A stretch of DNA of 64,000 bases from FEN-299 sp963727765 (lineage in GTDB: Bacteria > Acidobacteriota > Vicinamibacteria > Vicinamibacterales > Fen-181). The notes beneath the pieces were generated by a model. It saw nothing but the letters and a program-made list of their open reading frames with translations, ran no database searches and was not told the DNA's origin. Every line of letters begins with the position of its first letter. Position 1 is the stretch's first letter. The position numbers and the translations under genes were made by a program. The DNA lies in contig CAVSGZ010000008.1 of NCBI GenBank assembly GCA_963727765.1, positions 248,001 to 312,000 on the forward strand, written 5' to 3'. Positions 8,838-17,675 of this stretch are shown piece by piece.

Positions 8838-10601
8838 ATGACCCGATCCAGCATCTGCCTGACCGCCCTGGCGGCGGCGTGCGCCGTGGCGCTGCTGTCC
8901 GCCCAGTCGAAGCCGAAGACGCCCGCCGTGCCGCCGGACCCGCCCGCGCCGTTCACGATCGTCGAGGCGACGATCCCTGAGATGCGCGCGGCCATGGAGC
9001 AGGGGCGCGTCACCTCGAAGGAGCTGGTGCGCCAGAGCCTCGAGCGGATCGCCACCTACGAGAAGCTGCTCAACGCCACCATCTCGGTCAATCCCCGCGC
9101 GATCGAGGAGGCCGAGGCGCGCGACGCCGAGCGCGCCCAGAGGAAGATCCGCGGGCCGCTGCACGGGATCCCGATCGCGCTCAAGGACAACATCCACACG
9201 ACCGACATGCCGACCACCGGCGGCGCGCTGGCGTTCGCCGGGTTCGTGCCGCCCTACGAGGCGACGCTCACGAAGAACCTGCGCGACGCCGGGGCGATCA
9301 TCATTGCCAAGACGGTCATGACCGAGCTGGCCAACTGGGTGGCCGTCGGCATGCCCACCAACTACAGCGCGGTTGGCGGGTACGGGATGAACCCGTACGA
9401 CCCGCGGCGCGACCCGCGCGAGACCGCCGACGGGCGGCCGATCCTCCAGACCGGCGGGTCGAGTTCGGGCATCGGCACCGCGGCCAGCTTCTGGGCGGCC
9501 AACGTCGGCACCGAGACATCGGGCTCGATCCTCAGCCCGTCGAACCAGAACATGCTCGTCGGGATCAAGCCGACCGTCGGCCGCATCAGCCGGTACGGCG
9601 TCATCCCGATCACGGCCGACCAGGACACGCCCGGGCCGATGGCGCGCACCGTCACCGATGCGGCCATCATGCTCGGCGCGCTCGAGGGAGCCGCGCCCGA
9701 CCCGAACGACGCGGCCACCAAGACGTGCACGCCGCCGCCGGGACGCGACTACACGCGCTTTCTGAAGCCCGACGGGCTGAAGGGCGCGCGGATCGGCATC
9801 CCGCGCGCGTCGTTCTACGAGCGCGTCACGCTGCCCGGGGCCACGCAGCCCCGCGGCGGGCTCAACGCCGACCAGGCGAAGTTGATGGCCGAGGCGATCG
9901 AGGCGCTCAAGCAGCAGGGCGCCGTCATCGTCAATCCGGCCGACATCCCCAGCGTGGTGGCCAAGGAGGCGCAGGACAACTTCCTCATGTGGTCGACCTG
10001 CGGCAGCCTCGACAGCGGGAAGGGGAAGGACGCCGACTGCTCGATCGTCCTCAAGTACGGGATGAAGCGCGATTTTGGTGCGTGGCTGGCCTCGCTCGGG
10101 CCGACGGCACCGGTGAAGACGCTCACCGAGCTGCGGCTCTGGAACGTGGCGCACCAGCGGGCGAATGCGATCAAGTACGGCCAGGCGCTGCTCGACATCT
10201 CCGACGAGATGGATGTGCGCGCCGACCGCGCGCGCTACCAGGCCGACCGCGCGAAGGACATCCGGCTGAGCGCGACCGAGGGGATCGACGCCGTCATGAA
10301 GCAGTACAGCCTCGACGCGCTGCTGTTCCCCGGCGGGAACGGCGCGGCGATTGCCGCCAAGCCCGGCTACCCGACCGTCATCGTCCCGTTCGGCTTCGTG
10401 CCCAACGCGCCCGGCGGAGGGGCGAGGGGAGGCGGCGGGGAAGGGGGCGGCCAGTCGGCGCTGCCGGCCGGCTTCGACCCGAAGCCCTCGCCGTTCGGCG
10501 TGAGCTTCACCGGCACGGCGTGCAGCGAGCCGAAGCTGATCGAGATCGCCTACGCCTTCGAGCAGGCCACCAGGAAGCGGGTCCCGCCGAAACTCAAGTA
10601 G
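8838..10601 (+). CDS. Secreted amidase, amidase-signature family
   Basis: A 587-residue protein with an N-terminal export signal (SICLTALAAACAVALLSAQ) and an amidase-signature domain that hydrolyses C-N amide bonds. The Ser-cisSer-Lys triad can be placed: Lys116 in IALKDNIH, the cis-serine in GGSSSG near residue 209, and the nucleophile near Ser230 in GTETSGSI. The stretch from PLHGIPIALKDN to VGIKPTVGR is typical of GatA/amidase enzymes. A glycine-rich insert (near residues 530-545) precedes the final 40 residues. With the two convergent hydrolase genes downstream it forms an amide/peptide-scavenging neighbourhood. The substrate is unknown; the export signal argues against a GatA role. Confidence 0.88.
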   Translation: MTRSSICLTALAAACAVALLSAQSKPKTPAVPPDPPAPFTIVEATIPEMRAAMEQGRVTSKELVRQSLERIATYEKLLNATISVNPRAIEEAEARDAERAQRKIRGPLHGIPIALKDNIHTTDMPTTGGALAFAGFVPPYEATLTKNLRDAGAIIIAKTVMTELANWVAVGMPTNYSAVGGYGMNPYDPRRDPRETADGRPILQTGGSSSGIGTAASFWAANVGTETSGSILSPSNQNMLVGIKPTVGRISRYGVIPITADQDTPGPMARTVTDAAIMLGALEGAAPDPNDAATKTCTPPPGRDYTRFLKPDGLKGARIGIPRASFYERVTLPGATQPRGGLNADQAKLMAEAIEALKQQGAVIVNPADIPSVVAKEAQDNFLMWSTCGSLDSGKGKDADCSIVLKYGMKRDFGAWLASLGPTAPVKTLTELRLWNVAHQRANAIKYGQALLDISDEMDVRADRARYQADRAKDIRLSATEGIDAVMKQYSLDALLFPGGNGAAIAAKPGYPTVIVPFGFVPNAPGGGARGGGGEGGGQSALPAGFDPKPSPFGVSFTGTACSEPKLIEIAYAFEQATRKRVPPKLK

Positions 10602-10649
10602 TAAGAGCGCCGGCCTACGTACCGCCTTGAGTCCTGAGCCTCGAGCCCT

Positions 10650-11834
10650 TTAGGCGCGCGCCCAGATCGCCGACAGCACCCGCACCGCGTTCCCACCGAG
10701 GATCAGCGAGATGTCCGCGTCGCTGTAGCCGCGGCGGATCAACCCCTCAGCCAGGTCGAGCATCCGCTTCGGGTGGTCGAGTCCCTTGACGCTGATGCGT
10801 CCGTCGGCGTCGGCGTGGTACTGATACCGCGCGAAGTTCGGCTGTGAGGAGGGCTGGAAGCCGCCGCCCTTCACCGCGTTGGCATTGCCCACGATGTCGA
10901 GGTCCGACCCCACGGCGAGATGCTGCACGCCGACCAGCCGCGCGACATGGTCGAAGTGATCGAGCACGTCCTCGATCGTCACCGGTTCGGCGCCGCGGTT
11001 CATGAACCGCAGGAACCCGATCCCCATCACGCCGCCCGTCTTCGCCATCTTGCGGATCATCTCGTCGGTCTTGCACCGCAGGTGACCGGGCATGAGCGCG
11101 CGGCAGTTGGCGTGCGTGATCACGATCGGCTTCTTCGCCGCCTCGAGCGCGTCGAGCGTGGTCTGGTCGCCGCAGTGCGACACGTCGACCGCCATGCCGA
11201 CCTGTTCCATCCGCGCCATGATCGACGCCCCGAAGACGGTCAATCCGCCATCGCGCTGCTCGAGGAATCCGCTGCCGATCCGGTTGTCGAAGTTGTAGGT
11301 CAGCTGCGACAGCCGCTGGCCCATCCCGTAGAACGCGTCCACGTCGTCTGGTCCGCGGAAGTGGATCGCATCCTGGAAGGTGAGCAGGATGCCGATCTTG
11401 CGCGCGGCGCGGGCCTTCTCGAAGTCGCCCGCCTTGTCGATGCGGAGCAGATCGTCGGGGTAGGCGGCGATGAAGCCGTTCCAGTCGGCGAAGAACCGCA
11501 CGCCCTCCTCGTAATCCCTCGCCCCGTCGCCGAGCGCGAACACGTTGATTCCGGACCCGTGATAGACGGCCGCGTCGGCCGGGGTGAAGCTGCCCGGCAC
11601 ACGGAGCCAGCGCTCGCTCTTCGGCGGATGTTCCGAATAGTCAGGGAAGCGAAACTGGTTGAGCAGGTCGACGACGACCCCCTGTCCGAGAAGACTGATG
11701 GCGCGCGCCGAGTACTCCCGCGGCGAGTCGGCGAACACGCGGCGCCTACCGCGCAGGACGGCGGGTGCGGCGACGATGGCCGCGCCGAGCGTGCCCAGCG
11801 CCGCGCGCCTGGTGACTTGAGCCATGACGATCAC
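10650..11834 (-). CDS. Membrane dipeptidase (peptidase M19)-like protein with a Tat-type signal
   Basis: A 394-residue protein with a twin-arginine-like leader (TRRAALGTLGAAIVAAP). Family M19 features are visible: VDVSHCGD and ITHANCR, which hold the two histidine ligands of renal-dipeptidase-type sites, and GSDLDIVGN near the catalytic aspartate. The N-terminal HxD metal motif normally found in these enzymes is replaced by VDLLNQFR, and the bridging glutamate region reads LLTFQDA. The protein is therefore a divergent M19 member whose binuclear zinc site may be incomplete. The GTG start at 11834 overlaps the stop of the upstream amidohydrolase gene (GTGA), indicating translational coupling; an ATG three codons in is an alternative start. 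Confidence 0.8.
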   Translation of the reverse strand: MIVMAQVTRRAALGTLGAAIVAAPAVLRGRRRVFADSPREYSARAISLLGQGVVVDLLNQFRFPDYSEHPPKSERWLRVPGSFTPADAAVYHGSGINVFALGDGARDYEEGVRFFADWNGFIAAYPDDLLRIDKAGDFEKARAARKIGILLTFQDAIHFRGPDDVDAFYGMGQRLSQLTYNFDNRIGSGFLEQRDGGLTVFGASIMARMEQVGMAVDVSHCGDQTTLDALEAAKKPIVITHANCRALMPGHLRCKTDEMIRKMAKTGGVMGIGFLRFMNRGAEPVTIEDVLDHFDHVARLVGVQHLAVGSDLDIVGNANAVKGGGFQPSSQPNFARYQYHADADGRISVKGLDHPKRMLDLAEGLIRRGYSDADISLILGGNAVRVLSAIWARA

Positions 11835-13129
11835 CTCTTCGGATCGGGCTCGCGCACGACGGCGCCGCCCTGGATGACGTAGCGGATGCTCCGCGTGTTG
11901 AGAATGTCGTCCGCTGGGTTGGCGCCGAGCAGAACGATGTCGGCGACGAAACCGGGCGCGATCGTGCCGCGCCCCGGAAGCCCCATCACCTCGGCCGCGT
12001 TGCGCGTCGCGGCCGAGAGTGCCGCGAGCGGCGGCAGCCCGGCGCTCGTCACGAGCAACTCCAGTTCCCGATGCAGTGTCGGGAGATCGTCGCCTCTTGT
12101 CGTCATGCCGTCGGTGCCTGCCACGATGGTCACGCCGGCCGCGTAGGCGCGGCGGGTCACCTCGGCGCCCCAGCGGATGCGCCGGTCGGCGAGGCCATCG
12201 GCGGCCGGATGGTCTGCAAACACCCAGAGCGTCGGGTTGAGCGCCACGTGGCGGTCGTGCATCGCGCGCAGCAGACGATCGATCACCGGCGAGTCGGGCG
12301 GCACGCCGGCGAAATCTCCCTGCGCGCGCTTCTGGAACTCAAGGCTCGGCGGGCTGCCTTCCCAGGCCAGATAGGCCGCGTGCGCCAGCATGTCCACGCC
12401 GGCGTCCACCAGATCCCCGGGCTTCGCCGGAAACACGGTGCCGTGGGCGACGACACGCAGGTGCTGGCGGTGGGCTTCCGCCGTGATGCGGCGCACCGTG
12501 GCGGCGTCGAGGGCCGCGTAGAGCTTCAGGGCATTCGCGCCCGTCCCGCGCGCCTCGGCCACAGCCTGGGGGAGATCGAGATTGGGCGTGACGGCGCGGG
12601 CCCACGGCGCGTCGCCAGGCCGGTAGCCGGCCGACGCCTCGATCACTCGCGGATCGGTGAAAAACGCCGGGCCCGACATGAGCGCCGCGTGGAAAATGGC
12701 GGGCGATGCGATCTCGCCGACCAGCGCCTCGCGCGAGAGTTCCGAAATGACGCGGGCGTCGCCCGCGAGGTCCCACGCCACCGTCACGCCTCCTCGAAGC
12801 GCCGTGCGCAGCGACGCCACCTGCTCGTCCCTCGGACCGCCGGACAGGTGGACGTGCGCGTCGATCAGGCCAGGGATCGCCACCAGGCCGAGGCCGTCGA
12901 TGACGCGATCGGTACCTGCCGGACGGGCCGCGGCGGCCGGCACGACCGAGACGATGCGGCCGTCTTGAACGAGGAGGTCGACGCCCGGTTGAGGCGGCGC
13001 ACCGGTGCCGTCGATGAGGGTCACGTCGGTGATCAGCAGCGAAGGCGGGGCAGCCTGAAGGGCCGCGGCAGCGGACACCGACGCGGCCACCGCGACCGCG
13101 CGCAGCAATCTGGACATCATGCGCGACAT
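11831..13129 (-). CDS. Exported amidohydrolase family protein (imidazolonepropionase/prolidase-like)
   Basis: A metal-dependent hydrolase of the amidohydrolase superfamily with a signal peptide (SRLLRAVAVAASVSAAAALQA). The TIM-barrel metal motifs appear in order: DAHVHLSGG, the lysine region ALKLYAAL, VVAHGTVF with the next histidine ligand, LAHAAYL, and the aspartate in GTDGMTT. The C-terminal GRGTIAPGFVADIVLLGANP is typical of the family's small beta domain. The start is placed at ATG 13129, preceded by GGGGTAAG; an in-frame ATG at 13147 would add six residues. Its stop overlaps the start of the M19-like gene, so both are probably made together and degrade extracytoplasmic peptides or amides. 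The substrate is unknown. Confidence 0.85.
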   Translation of the reverse strand: MSRMMSRLLRAVAVAASVSAAAALQAAPPSLLITDVTLIDGTGAPPQPGVDLLVQDGRIVSVVPAAAARPAGTDRVIDGLGLVAIPGLIDAHVHLSGGPRDEQVASLRTALRGGVTVAWDLAGDARVISELSREALVGEIASPAIFHAALMSGPAFFTDPRVIEASAGYRPGDAPWARAVTPNLDLPQAVAEARGTGANALKLYAALDAATVRRITAEAHRQHLRVVAHGTVFPAKPGDLVDAGVDMLAHAAYLAWEGSPPSLEFQKRAQGDFAGVPPDSPVIDRLLRAMHDRHVALNPTLWVFADHPAADGLADRRIRWGAEVTRRAYAAGVTIVAGTDGMTTRGDDLPTLHRELELLVTSAGLPPLAALSAATRNAAEVMGLPGRGTIAPGFVADIVLLGANPADDILNTRSIRYVIQGGAVVREPDPKR

Positions 13130-13264
13130 CTTACCCCGCCAACGCAAGATATGCTCTCGCAGGGGCCGACGCCGTTCCGATTCTGGATGGGGACCTCGGT
13201 CGATGCTCGACGAGGCCTGTCGCGTGAGGCGAGGACAAATGCGGGGGGGGCGCTGGCGGGAGAG

Positions 13265-13296
13265 CGTGGCCCGGGGGCGGAACCCGCCGGGCCACG
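13265..13296 (-). terminator. Hairpin downstream of the small secreted protein gene
   Basis: CGTGGCCCGG (13265-13274) and CCGGGCCACG (13287-13296) are perfect 10-bp inverted arms with a 12-bp loop. They lie 8 bp past the minus-strand stop at 13305. No T-tract follows, so it would be a non-canonical terminator or an mRNA-stabilising hairpin. Confidence 0.5.
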
Positions 13297-13304
13297 ACTT
13301 GCGA

Positions 13305-13712
13305 TTACTTCTTGGCTTTCTTCTGACCCTTGACGATGGTGTGGGTGTGCTTTTCCTTGGCGGCGTAGACGAGATAGCCGTCCGCGCCAGGCAGCCAGAC
13401 CTCCGACAGATAGTACGTGGTTCCGACCTTGTCGAAGGTGATGTGGGTGTCGTTGCCCGGCGGCTCAGGTGCGGCCAGCCGCGTCACGACCGAGACAAAC
13501 TCGCCTTTGCCCTTCGGCTCGGCGGTCAGCGTGAAAGCCGTCTCGTCGCCGTTTACCTGCAGCTCGTACTCGCCGGCGGGCATGGTCTTGCCCTGGGCGA
13601 TGAACGGGAAGCCGATGTTGACGACGGCGGCATCCTGCGCGTAGCTCACGGCAGGGTGGATGACGAACATCAACGCCGCCGCGGCCAGCATGACGAGAAC
13701 TCGATGCTTCAT
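13305..13712 (-). CDS. Small secreted protein of an acidobacterial conserved family
   Basis: A 135-residue protein with a clear signal peptide (MKHRVLVMLAAAALMFVIHP, cleavage near SYAQ). The mature part has VNIGFPFIAQGKTMPAGEYEL and TYYLSEVWLPGADGYLV. These resemble a small beta-rich secreted family frequent in acidobacterial genomes (pattern F-x-A-G-K-x-L-P-A-G-x-Y then Y-F-L-S-x-V-W). Its function is unknown. The start at 13712 is supported by GAGAGGAG 6 bp upstream; the frame is open farther upstream, but that translation is not protein-like. The C-terminus is lysine-rich. The gene is monocistronic, with a hairpin after its stop. Confidence 0.75.
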   Translation of the reverse strand: MKHRVLVMLAAAALMFVIHPAVSYAQDAAVVNIGFPFIAQGKTMPAGEYELQVNGDETAFTLTAEPKGKGEFVSVVTRLAAPEPPGNDTHITFDKVGTTYYLSEVWLPGADGYLVYAAKEKHTHTIVKGQKKAKK

Positions 13713-14082
13713 CGTTCGCTCCTCTCCGGGCTTCGCCCCCCCGGACGTGTCGACGGTTCTACTAGTGGATGAGCTTAGTATACGCCTGCCCGGAGATCGT
13801 AGGGCGTGGGCACGGCCTGAGGCGTGACCGGCCAAGTCCAATGGCGTTAGAAGGTGTAATGGAGAGTGGCACGGTGAACGTTCGCACGTCACGCACCGCG
13901 ATCTTGGCACCACACCCCATTATTCTATAGCGGCCTCGTTGAGTCGCCTTGTCCGACAGAGCATCCATGGATGACCTGGCGGATAGCCGACATCAACCCG
14001 TCGGCGGACCAGGCGGCCACGGGTCGTCCCGATCGCGTGCCGTGACCCGTCACAGTTCGTCCGGCGTCCCGCGTCCGGAGTT
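13713..14082. other. Intergenic region between the secreted protein and a truncated sensor gene
   Basis: This 370-bp region must hold the promoter of the secreted-protein gene (read on the minus strand) and the 3' side of the truncated sensor gene. No continuation of the sensor kinase was recognised in any minus-strand frame; a stop follows at once in the coding frame and neighbouring frames lack kinase motifs. No RNA gene or repeat was recognised. Confidence 0.35.
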
Positions 14083-14502
14083 TCAAGATCGACAGCCGGC
14101 CCCCGATTCGTCAATCACGGGGACCATGACCGCGAGTTCGACCCGCCCGTCGTGCTCGTTCCGGTAGAAGTCCTGAAACGTGATCTCGCCCGACCTGATG
14201 ACGTCCGGGATGCGCCGCAGAACGATGGAAGACAAGGGAGGGGCGCGCCGCGCCAGCGAGGAGAAAGCGGTGTTGTGGAACAGCAGGGCGCCATCGGCGA
14301 CGCGCTCCTGGCGCCACTGTGCGGTCTCGGCGACCTTGAGGTCCGCGATGGAGAGAAGGGCCTGGTCGACCTGGGAACGGTAGGCCTTCTCGTGACCCGA
14401 GAAGTAGAAGTACCCCGCTGCCAGGATGCCCGCCGTCACGCAGGCGAGACTGAGGGCCAGCACCCACTCGGCGCGGCGGGAGTCGGGCTGCCGGTCCTTC
14501 AT
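14083..14502 (-). CDS. N-terminal fragment of a membrane sensor (truncated sensor kinase)
   Basis: A 139-residue product: a short basic N-terminus, one membrane helix (VLALSLACVTAGILAAGYFYF), then the start of an extracytoplasmic sensor domain (ETAQWRQERVADGALLFHNTAFSSLA). This resembles the N-terminal part of PAS-type sensor histidine kinases from related bacteria. The frame ends shortly after VELAVMVPVID, where such sensors normally continue for several hundred residues. It is either a truncated gene remnant or a stand-alone membrane sensor. Its ATG overlaps the stop of the HD-GYP gene (ATGA), so it was part of that operon. Confidence 0.55.
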   Translation of the reverse strand: MKDRQPDSRRAEWVLALSLACVTAGILAAGYFYFSGHEKAYRSQVDQALLSIADLKVAETAQWRQERVADGALLFHNTAFSSLARRAPPLSSIVLRRIPDVIRSGEITFQDFYRNEHDGRVELAVMVPVIDESGAGCRS

Positions 14503-15665
14503 GGTTGAGGTTTCTGATCGGACGCGAGCGGGGGGGATGTGGAGCCTGGCGCCGCCCCGCGAAGCCACGGACCGCCGAGCAGCTTCGCCAGCGGACTGAC
14601 CTCGCGGTCCTGGTAGGTCGCGCAGATTTCCACGATCTCGCCCTCGATGGCCAGGAACGCATCCACCACCGCGGGGGCGAGCTTCCCGCCCCGCAGCCCG
14701 CGTACGACCTCCAGTGAGGCTTCAAGCGAACAGGGCTGCTTGTACGGGCGCTTCGACATCAGCGCATCGAAGGTATCCGCCACCGAGACGATGCGCGCGG
14801 CCAGCGGGATCTCCTCGCCTCGCAAACCCTGCGGATACCCGCTGCCGTCCCAGTTCTCGTGATGCGAGAGCGCGATCACGCCGGCGAGCTTGATCGCCTC
14901 CGACACGGACCCGGAGAGGATCCGCGCGCCGATCGTCGTGTGCTGCATCATCAGCTCCCACTCGCCGGCGTCGAGCGGGCCCGGCTTCAGCAGCACCCGA
15001 TCCGGAACCCCGATCTTCCCGATGTCGTGCATCGGCGCCGCGCGGAGAAGCGCCTCGACCTCGTCCTCCGGCAGCCCGAGCCGGCGGGCGATGGCCTCCG
15101 AGTAGTAGCTCAGGCGCAGCACGTGCTCGCCCGTGTCCTCGTCTTTGTATTCGGCTGCCCACGAGAGCCGGATGATGGTCTCGAGCGACACCTGGCGAAC
15201 CTGCTGCAATGCCGCCTCGAGTTCAACGGTCCTAATGGCGACCTGGTGCTCGAGGGTCAGGTTCTGCCTGACGATCGTCTCCTTCGCGGCCTGGAGCGCG
15301 AGGTGCGTCCTGACCCGCGCCCTGATCACTGCCGGGTCGAGCGGCTTGGCGACGTAGTCGACAGCGCCGAGTTCGAACGCCGCCGCCTCGTGTTCCTTGT
15401 CGCCGAACCCCGTGATGAAGATCACGGGGGTGTCGCGCCAACGGTCGTCGGCTTTCAGCGTTCGGCAGAGGGCGTACCCGTCGACGCCCGGCATCACCAC
15501 GTCGAGAAGGAACAGATCCGGCTCGGCCCCAGCCTCCAGGATCGCAAGCGCCTCGGCCGCGCTGCCCGCCGACACGGGCCGGAACTCCGAGAGGATCCGC
15601 GCCAGAACTGCACGCGCCTCGGCGGTGTCGTCCACGATGAGGACTGACTGCTCACGCTCGCTCAC
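14499..15665 (-). CDS. Response regulator with HD-GYP domain (RpfG-like c-di-GMP phosphodiesterase)
   Basis: A 388-residue two-domain regulator. The receiver domain (residues 1-125) has the acidic pair in IVDDTAEAR and the phosphoacceptor aspartate in LFLLDVVMPG. A helical linker (residues 130-165) joins it to an HD-GYP domain carrying HDIGKIGVP and HHENWDGSGYPQGL, the metal and GYP motifs of c-di-GMP phosphodiesterases. It probably lowers c-di-GMP on phosphorylation. The GTG start at 15665 overlaps the stop of the hybrid kinase gene (GTGA), so the kinase is its likely partner. The open frame upstream of this GTG is not needed for the receiver fold. Confidence 0.9.
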   Translation of the reverse strand: MSEREQSVLIVDDTAEARAVLARILSEFRPVSAGSAAEALAILEAGAEPDLFLLDVVMPGVDGYALCRTLKADDRWRDTPVIFITGFGDKEHEAAAFELGAVDYVAKPLDPAVIRARVRTHLALQAAKETIVRQNLTLEHQVAIRTVELEAALQQVRQVSLETIIRLSWAAEYKDEDTGEHVLRLSYYSEAIARRLGLPEDEVEALLRAAPMHDIGKIGVPDRVLLKPGPLDAGEWELMMQHTTIGARILSGSVSEAIKLAGVIALSHHENWDGSGYPQGLRGEEIPLAARIVSVADTFDALMSKRPYKQPCSLEASLEVVRGLRGGKLAPAVVDAFLAIEGEIVEICATYQDREVSPLAKLLGGPWLRGAAPGSTSPPLASDQKPQP

Positions 15666-17563
15666 TGGGCGCCTCCTGAGAAGGGAGAATCCAGGACGGC
15701 CCGCACCTTGTCGAGGAGCGCCTGGGCCGTGAACGGTTTCTGGAGGCACGGAATCCCCGCGACCCCGTGGCGCACCATCGCGTCTTCGGTGTATCCCGAA
15801 AGGTAGAGGACCCTGACCTCAGGCGACGCGCGCCGCAGCCAGGCCACCAGCGTCGGGCCGCTCATCTTCGGCATGACGACGTCGGTGATGATGATCTGGA
15901 CGTCTGCGCGCCGCTGCTCGAAGACGGACGCGCCTTCGGTTCCGTCCGCGGCTTCGAGCACGTCGTACCCCTTGCGCCTGAGCGCGGTGGCGACCAGCGT
16001 CCGGACGGCGGCGTCGTCCTCGACGAGCAGCACCGTCTCGGAACCGGCCGTCGGGCTCTCGGGTGTGGAGGGCTCCAGTTCCTCCTGCGGTTCCTCCACG
16101 CGAGGCAGGTAGATCGTGAACGTCGTGCCCCGGCCGACCTGGCTGTTCGCCACGACTCGACCCATATTCTGGGCGACAATGCCGTACACGGTCGAGAGGC
16201 CGAGACCGGTCCCCTTCCCCTTTTCCTTGGTGGTGAAGAACGGCTCGAAGAGATGTGACTGCGTCTCGTCGTCCATTCCGCAGCCGGTGTCGCTCACGGT
16301 GAGCTGCGCGTAGTCGCCCGGCGGAAGGCCGATCAGCCCCAGGGCCAGCGGATCCTGGAGCGTCACGACGGCAGTGCGGATCTCGAGAGCGCCGCCGGTC
16401 GGCATGGCGTCGCGGGCGTTCACGGCCAGATTCATCACCACCTGCTCGAGGTGGCCGCGATCCGCCCTGACGTGCACGGGATCGCCCGCGATCTCGAGGC
16501 GGATGTCCTCGCCGAGCAGGCGCCGCAGCAGCGGCGCCATCTGGGTCGCGAGCTCGTCGAGGCGGAGGAGCTGCGGCGTGACCACCTCCTTGCGGCTGAA
16601 CGCCAGCAACTGGCGCGTCAGGTGCGTGGCGCTCTCGGCGGCGCGCTGGACCTCCCGGATGTCCGTGGCCCAGTGATCGTTGGGCCCAGCCTGGCTCAGG
16701 GCCAGGTCGGTGTAGCCGAGAATCGCGGTGAGCAGGTTGTTGAAGTCGTGTGCGATTCCCCCGGCCAGCCTTCCGACGGCCTCCATCTTCTGGGCGTGAC
16801 GTAACTGGTTCTCGAGCGCCCGTCGCCCGGTGACGTCCTCGGCGACCATCTCGAACCCGTCGAGACCGGTGTCTGGATCGCGGAACCGGGTGCCGCTCAG
16901 GCGCAGGACAATCGGCCGGCCATCCTTCCTCTTCCACTCCACCTCGGTGGCTTCGAGCACCTTGTCCCGCGGCAGCGTGGCGAGCAGGCGCTGCCGCTCA
17001 TCCGGGTCCGAATAGAGCGCCCAGATTGGTGTGCCGAGCAGCTCGGCTTCCGAAGCGTAGCCAAGCATGGCGCACAGCGCGGGATTGACCGCCAGGAACC
17101 GGCCCTCCGACGTCACGCGGTACATCCCGATGACGGCATGGCGAACCAGGCGCGTCAGTGAATCCTCGGCTAGCCGCTTCTCGCGCCGCAGTCTCGCCGA
17201 TTCGAGCGCCCTCGTGACCGCGCCGCCGAGGCGGGACAGACGGTCCTTCAGCAGGTAGTCATCGGCGCCCGCTTGCATGGCCCGGACACCCAGGTCGTCG
17301 CCGATCGTGCCCGAGACGATCAGGAACGGGACGTCCGGATCCCGCTCGCGCGTGAGCGCCAGCGCGCGCATGGAGTCGAACTGCGGCATCGAGTAGTCGC
17401 AGAGGATCAGGTCGGGAGCAGGGGTCAACGCGGCGAGAAACGCCGCCTCGGTGTCCACGCGAACCCAGTCGGGCTGGAAGCCGCTGCGTTGCAGCGTGCG
17501 AACGATCAACTCCGCGTCGTCGGGGCTGTCCTCGACAAGGAGCACGCGCAAGGCCACGGGCAT
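15662..17563 (-). CDS. Hybrid sensor histidine kinase, REC-PAS-HisKA-HATPase-REC
   Basis: A 633-residue soluble hybrid kinase. In order it has a receiver (LLVEDSPDDAEL, LILCDYSMP), a PAS domain (VIGMYRVTSEGRFLAVNPA), a HisKA dimerisation helix with the phosphorylated histidine in GGIAHDFNNLL, a HATPase domain (NLAVNARDAM, DTGCGMDDET, FEPFFTTKEKGKGTGLGLST), and a C-terminal receiver (VLLVEDDAAVR, IIITDVVMPKMSGP). No membrane segment is present. The start is placed at ATG 17563, directly before VALRVLLVEDSP; the frame opens further upstream but without domain content. It is coupled to the HD-GYP regulator and is divergent from the MASE1 gene. Confidence 0.9.
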   Translation of the reverse strand: MPVALRVLLVEDSPDDAELIVRTLQRSGFQPDWVRVDTEAAFLAALTPAPDLILCDYSMPQFDSMRALALTRERDPDVPFLIVSGTIGDDLGVRAMQAGADDYLLKDRLSRLGGAVTRALESARLRREKRLAEDSLTRLVRHAVIGMYRVTSEGRFLAVNPALCAMLGYASEAELLGTPIWALYSDPDERQRLLATLPRDKVLEATEVEWKRKDGRPIVLRLSGTRFRDPDTGLDGFEMVAEDVTGRRALENQLRHAQKMEAVGRLAGGIAHDFNNLLTAILGYTDLALSQAGPNDHWATDIREVQRAAESATHLTRQLLAFSRKEVVTPQLLRLDELATQMAPLLRRLLGEDIRLEIAGDPVHVRADRGHLEQVVMNLAVNARDAMPTGGALEIRTAVVTLQDPLALGLIGLPPGDYAQLTVSDTGCGMDDETQSHLFEPFFTTKEKGKGTGLGLSTVYGIVAQNMGRVVANSQVGRGTTFTIYLPRVEEPQEELEPSTPESPTAGSETVLLVEDDAAVRTLVATALRRKGYDVLEAADGTEGASVFEQRRADVQIIITDVVMPKMSGPTLVAWLRRASPEVRVLYLSGYTEDAMVRHGVAGIPCLQKPFTAQALLDKVRAVLDSPFSGGAQ

Positions 17564-17635
17564 CAGAAGATTGTCCTGTCTGTCCAGTCGAGCAGGTGCC
17601 AGCGGGATTGTCAACCTGATTGTCGGATCCTTCTC

Positions 17636-17641
17636 TATAAT
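17636..17641 (+). promoter_or_regulatory. -10 element of the MASE1-PAS operon
   Basis: A perfect TATAAT lies 35 bp before the ATG at 17676. The best upstream match to a -35 box is TTGTCA at 17608-17613, but the 22-bp spacer is too long, so a -35-independent or activated promoter is more likely. A GGAGGG ribosome binding site lies between it and the start codon. Confidence 0.5.
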
Positions 17642-17675
17642 GGCCACGTTCACCCGCCGGCCCGGAGGGTCCTCC

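Noticed and set aside
13949..14167. Plus-strand frame between the secreted protein and sensor fragment
   Set aside because: Overlaps the sensor fragment antisense and has no recognisable feature.
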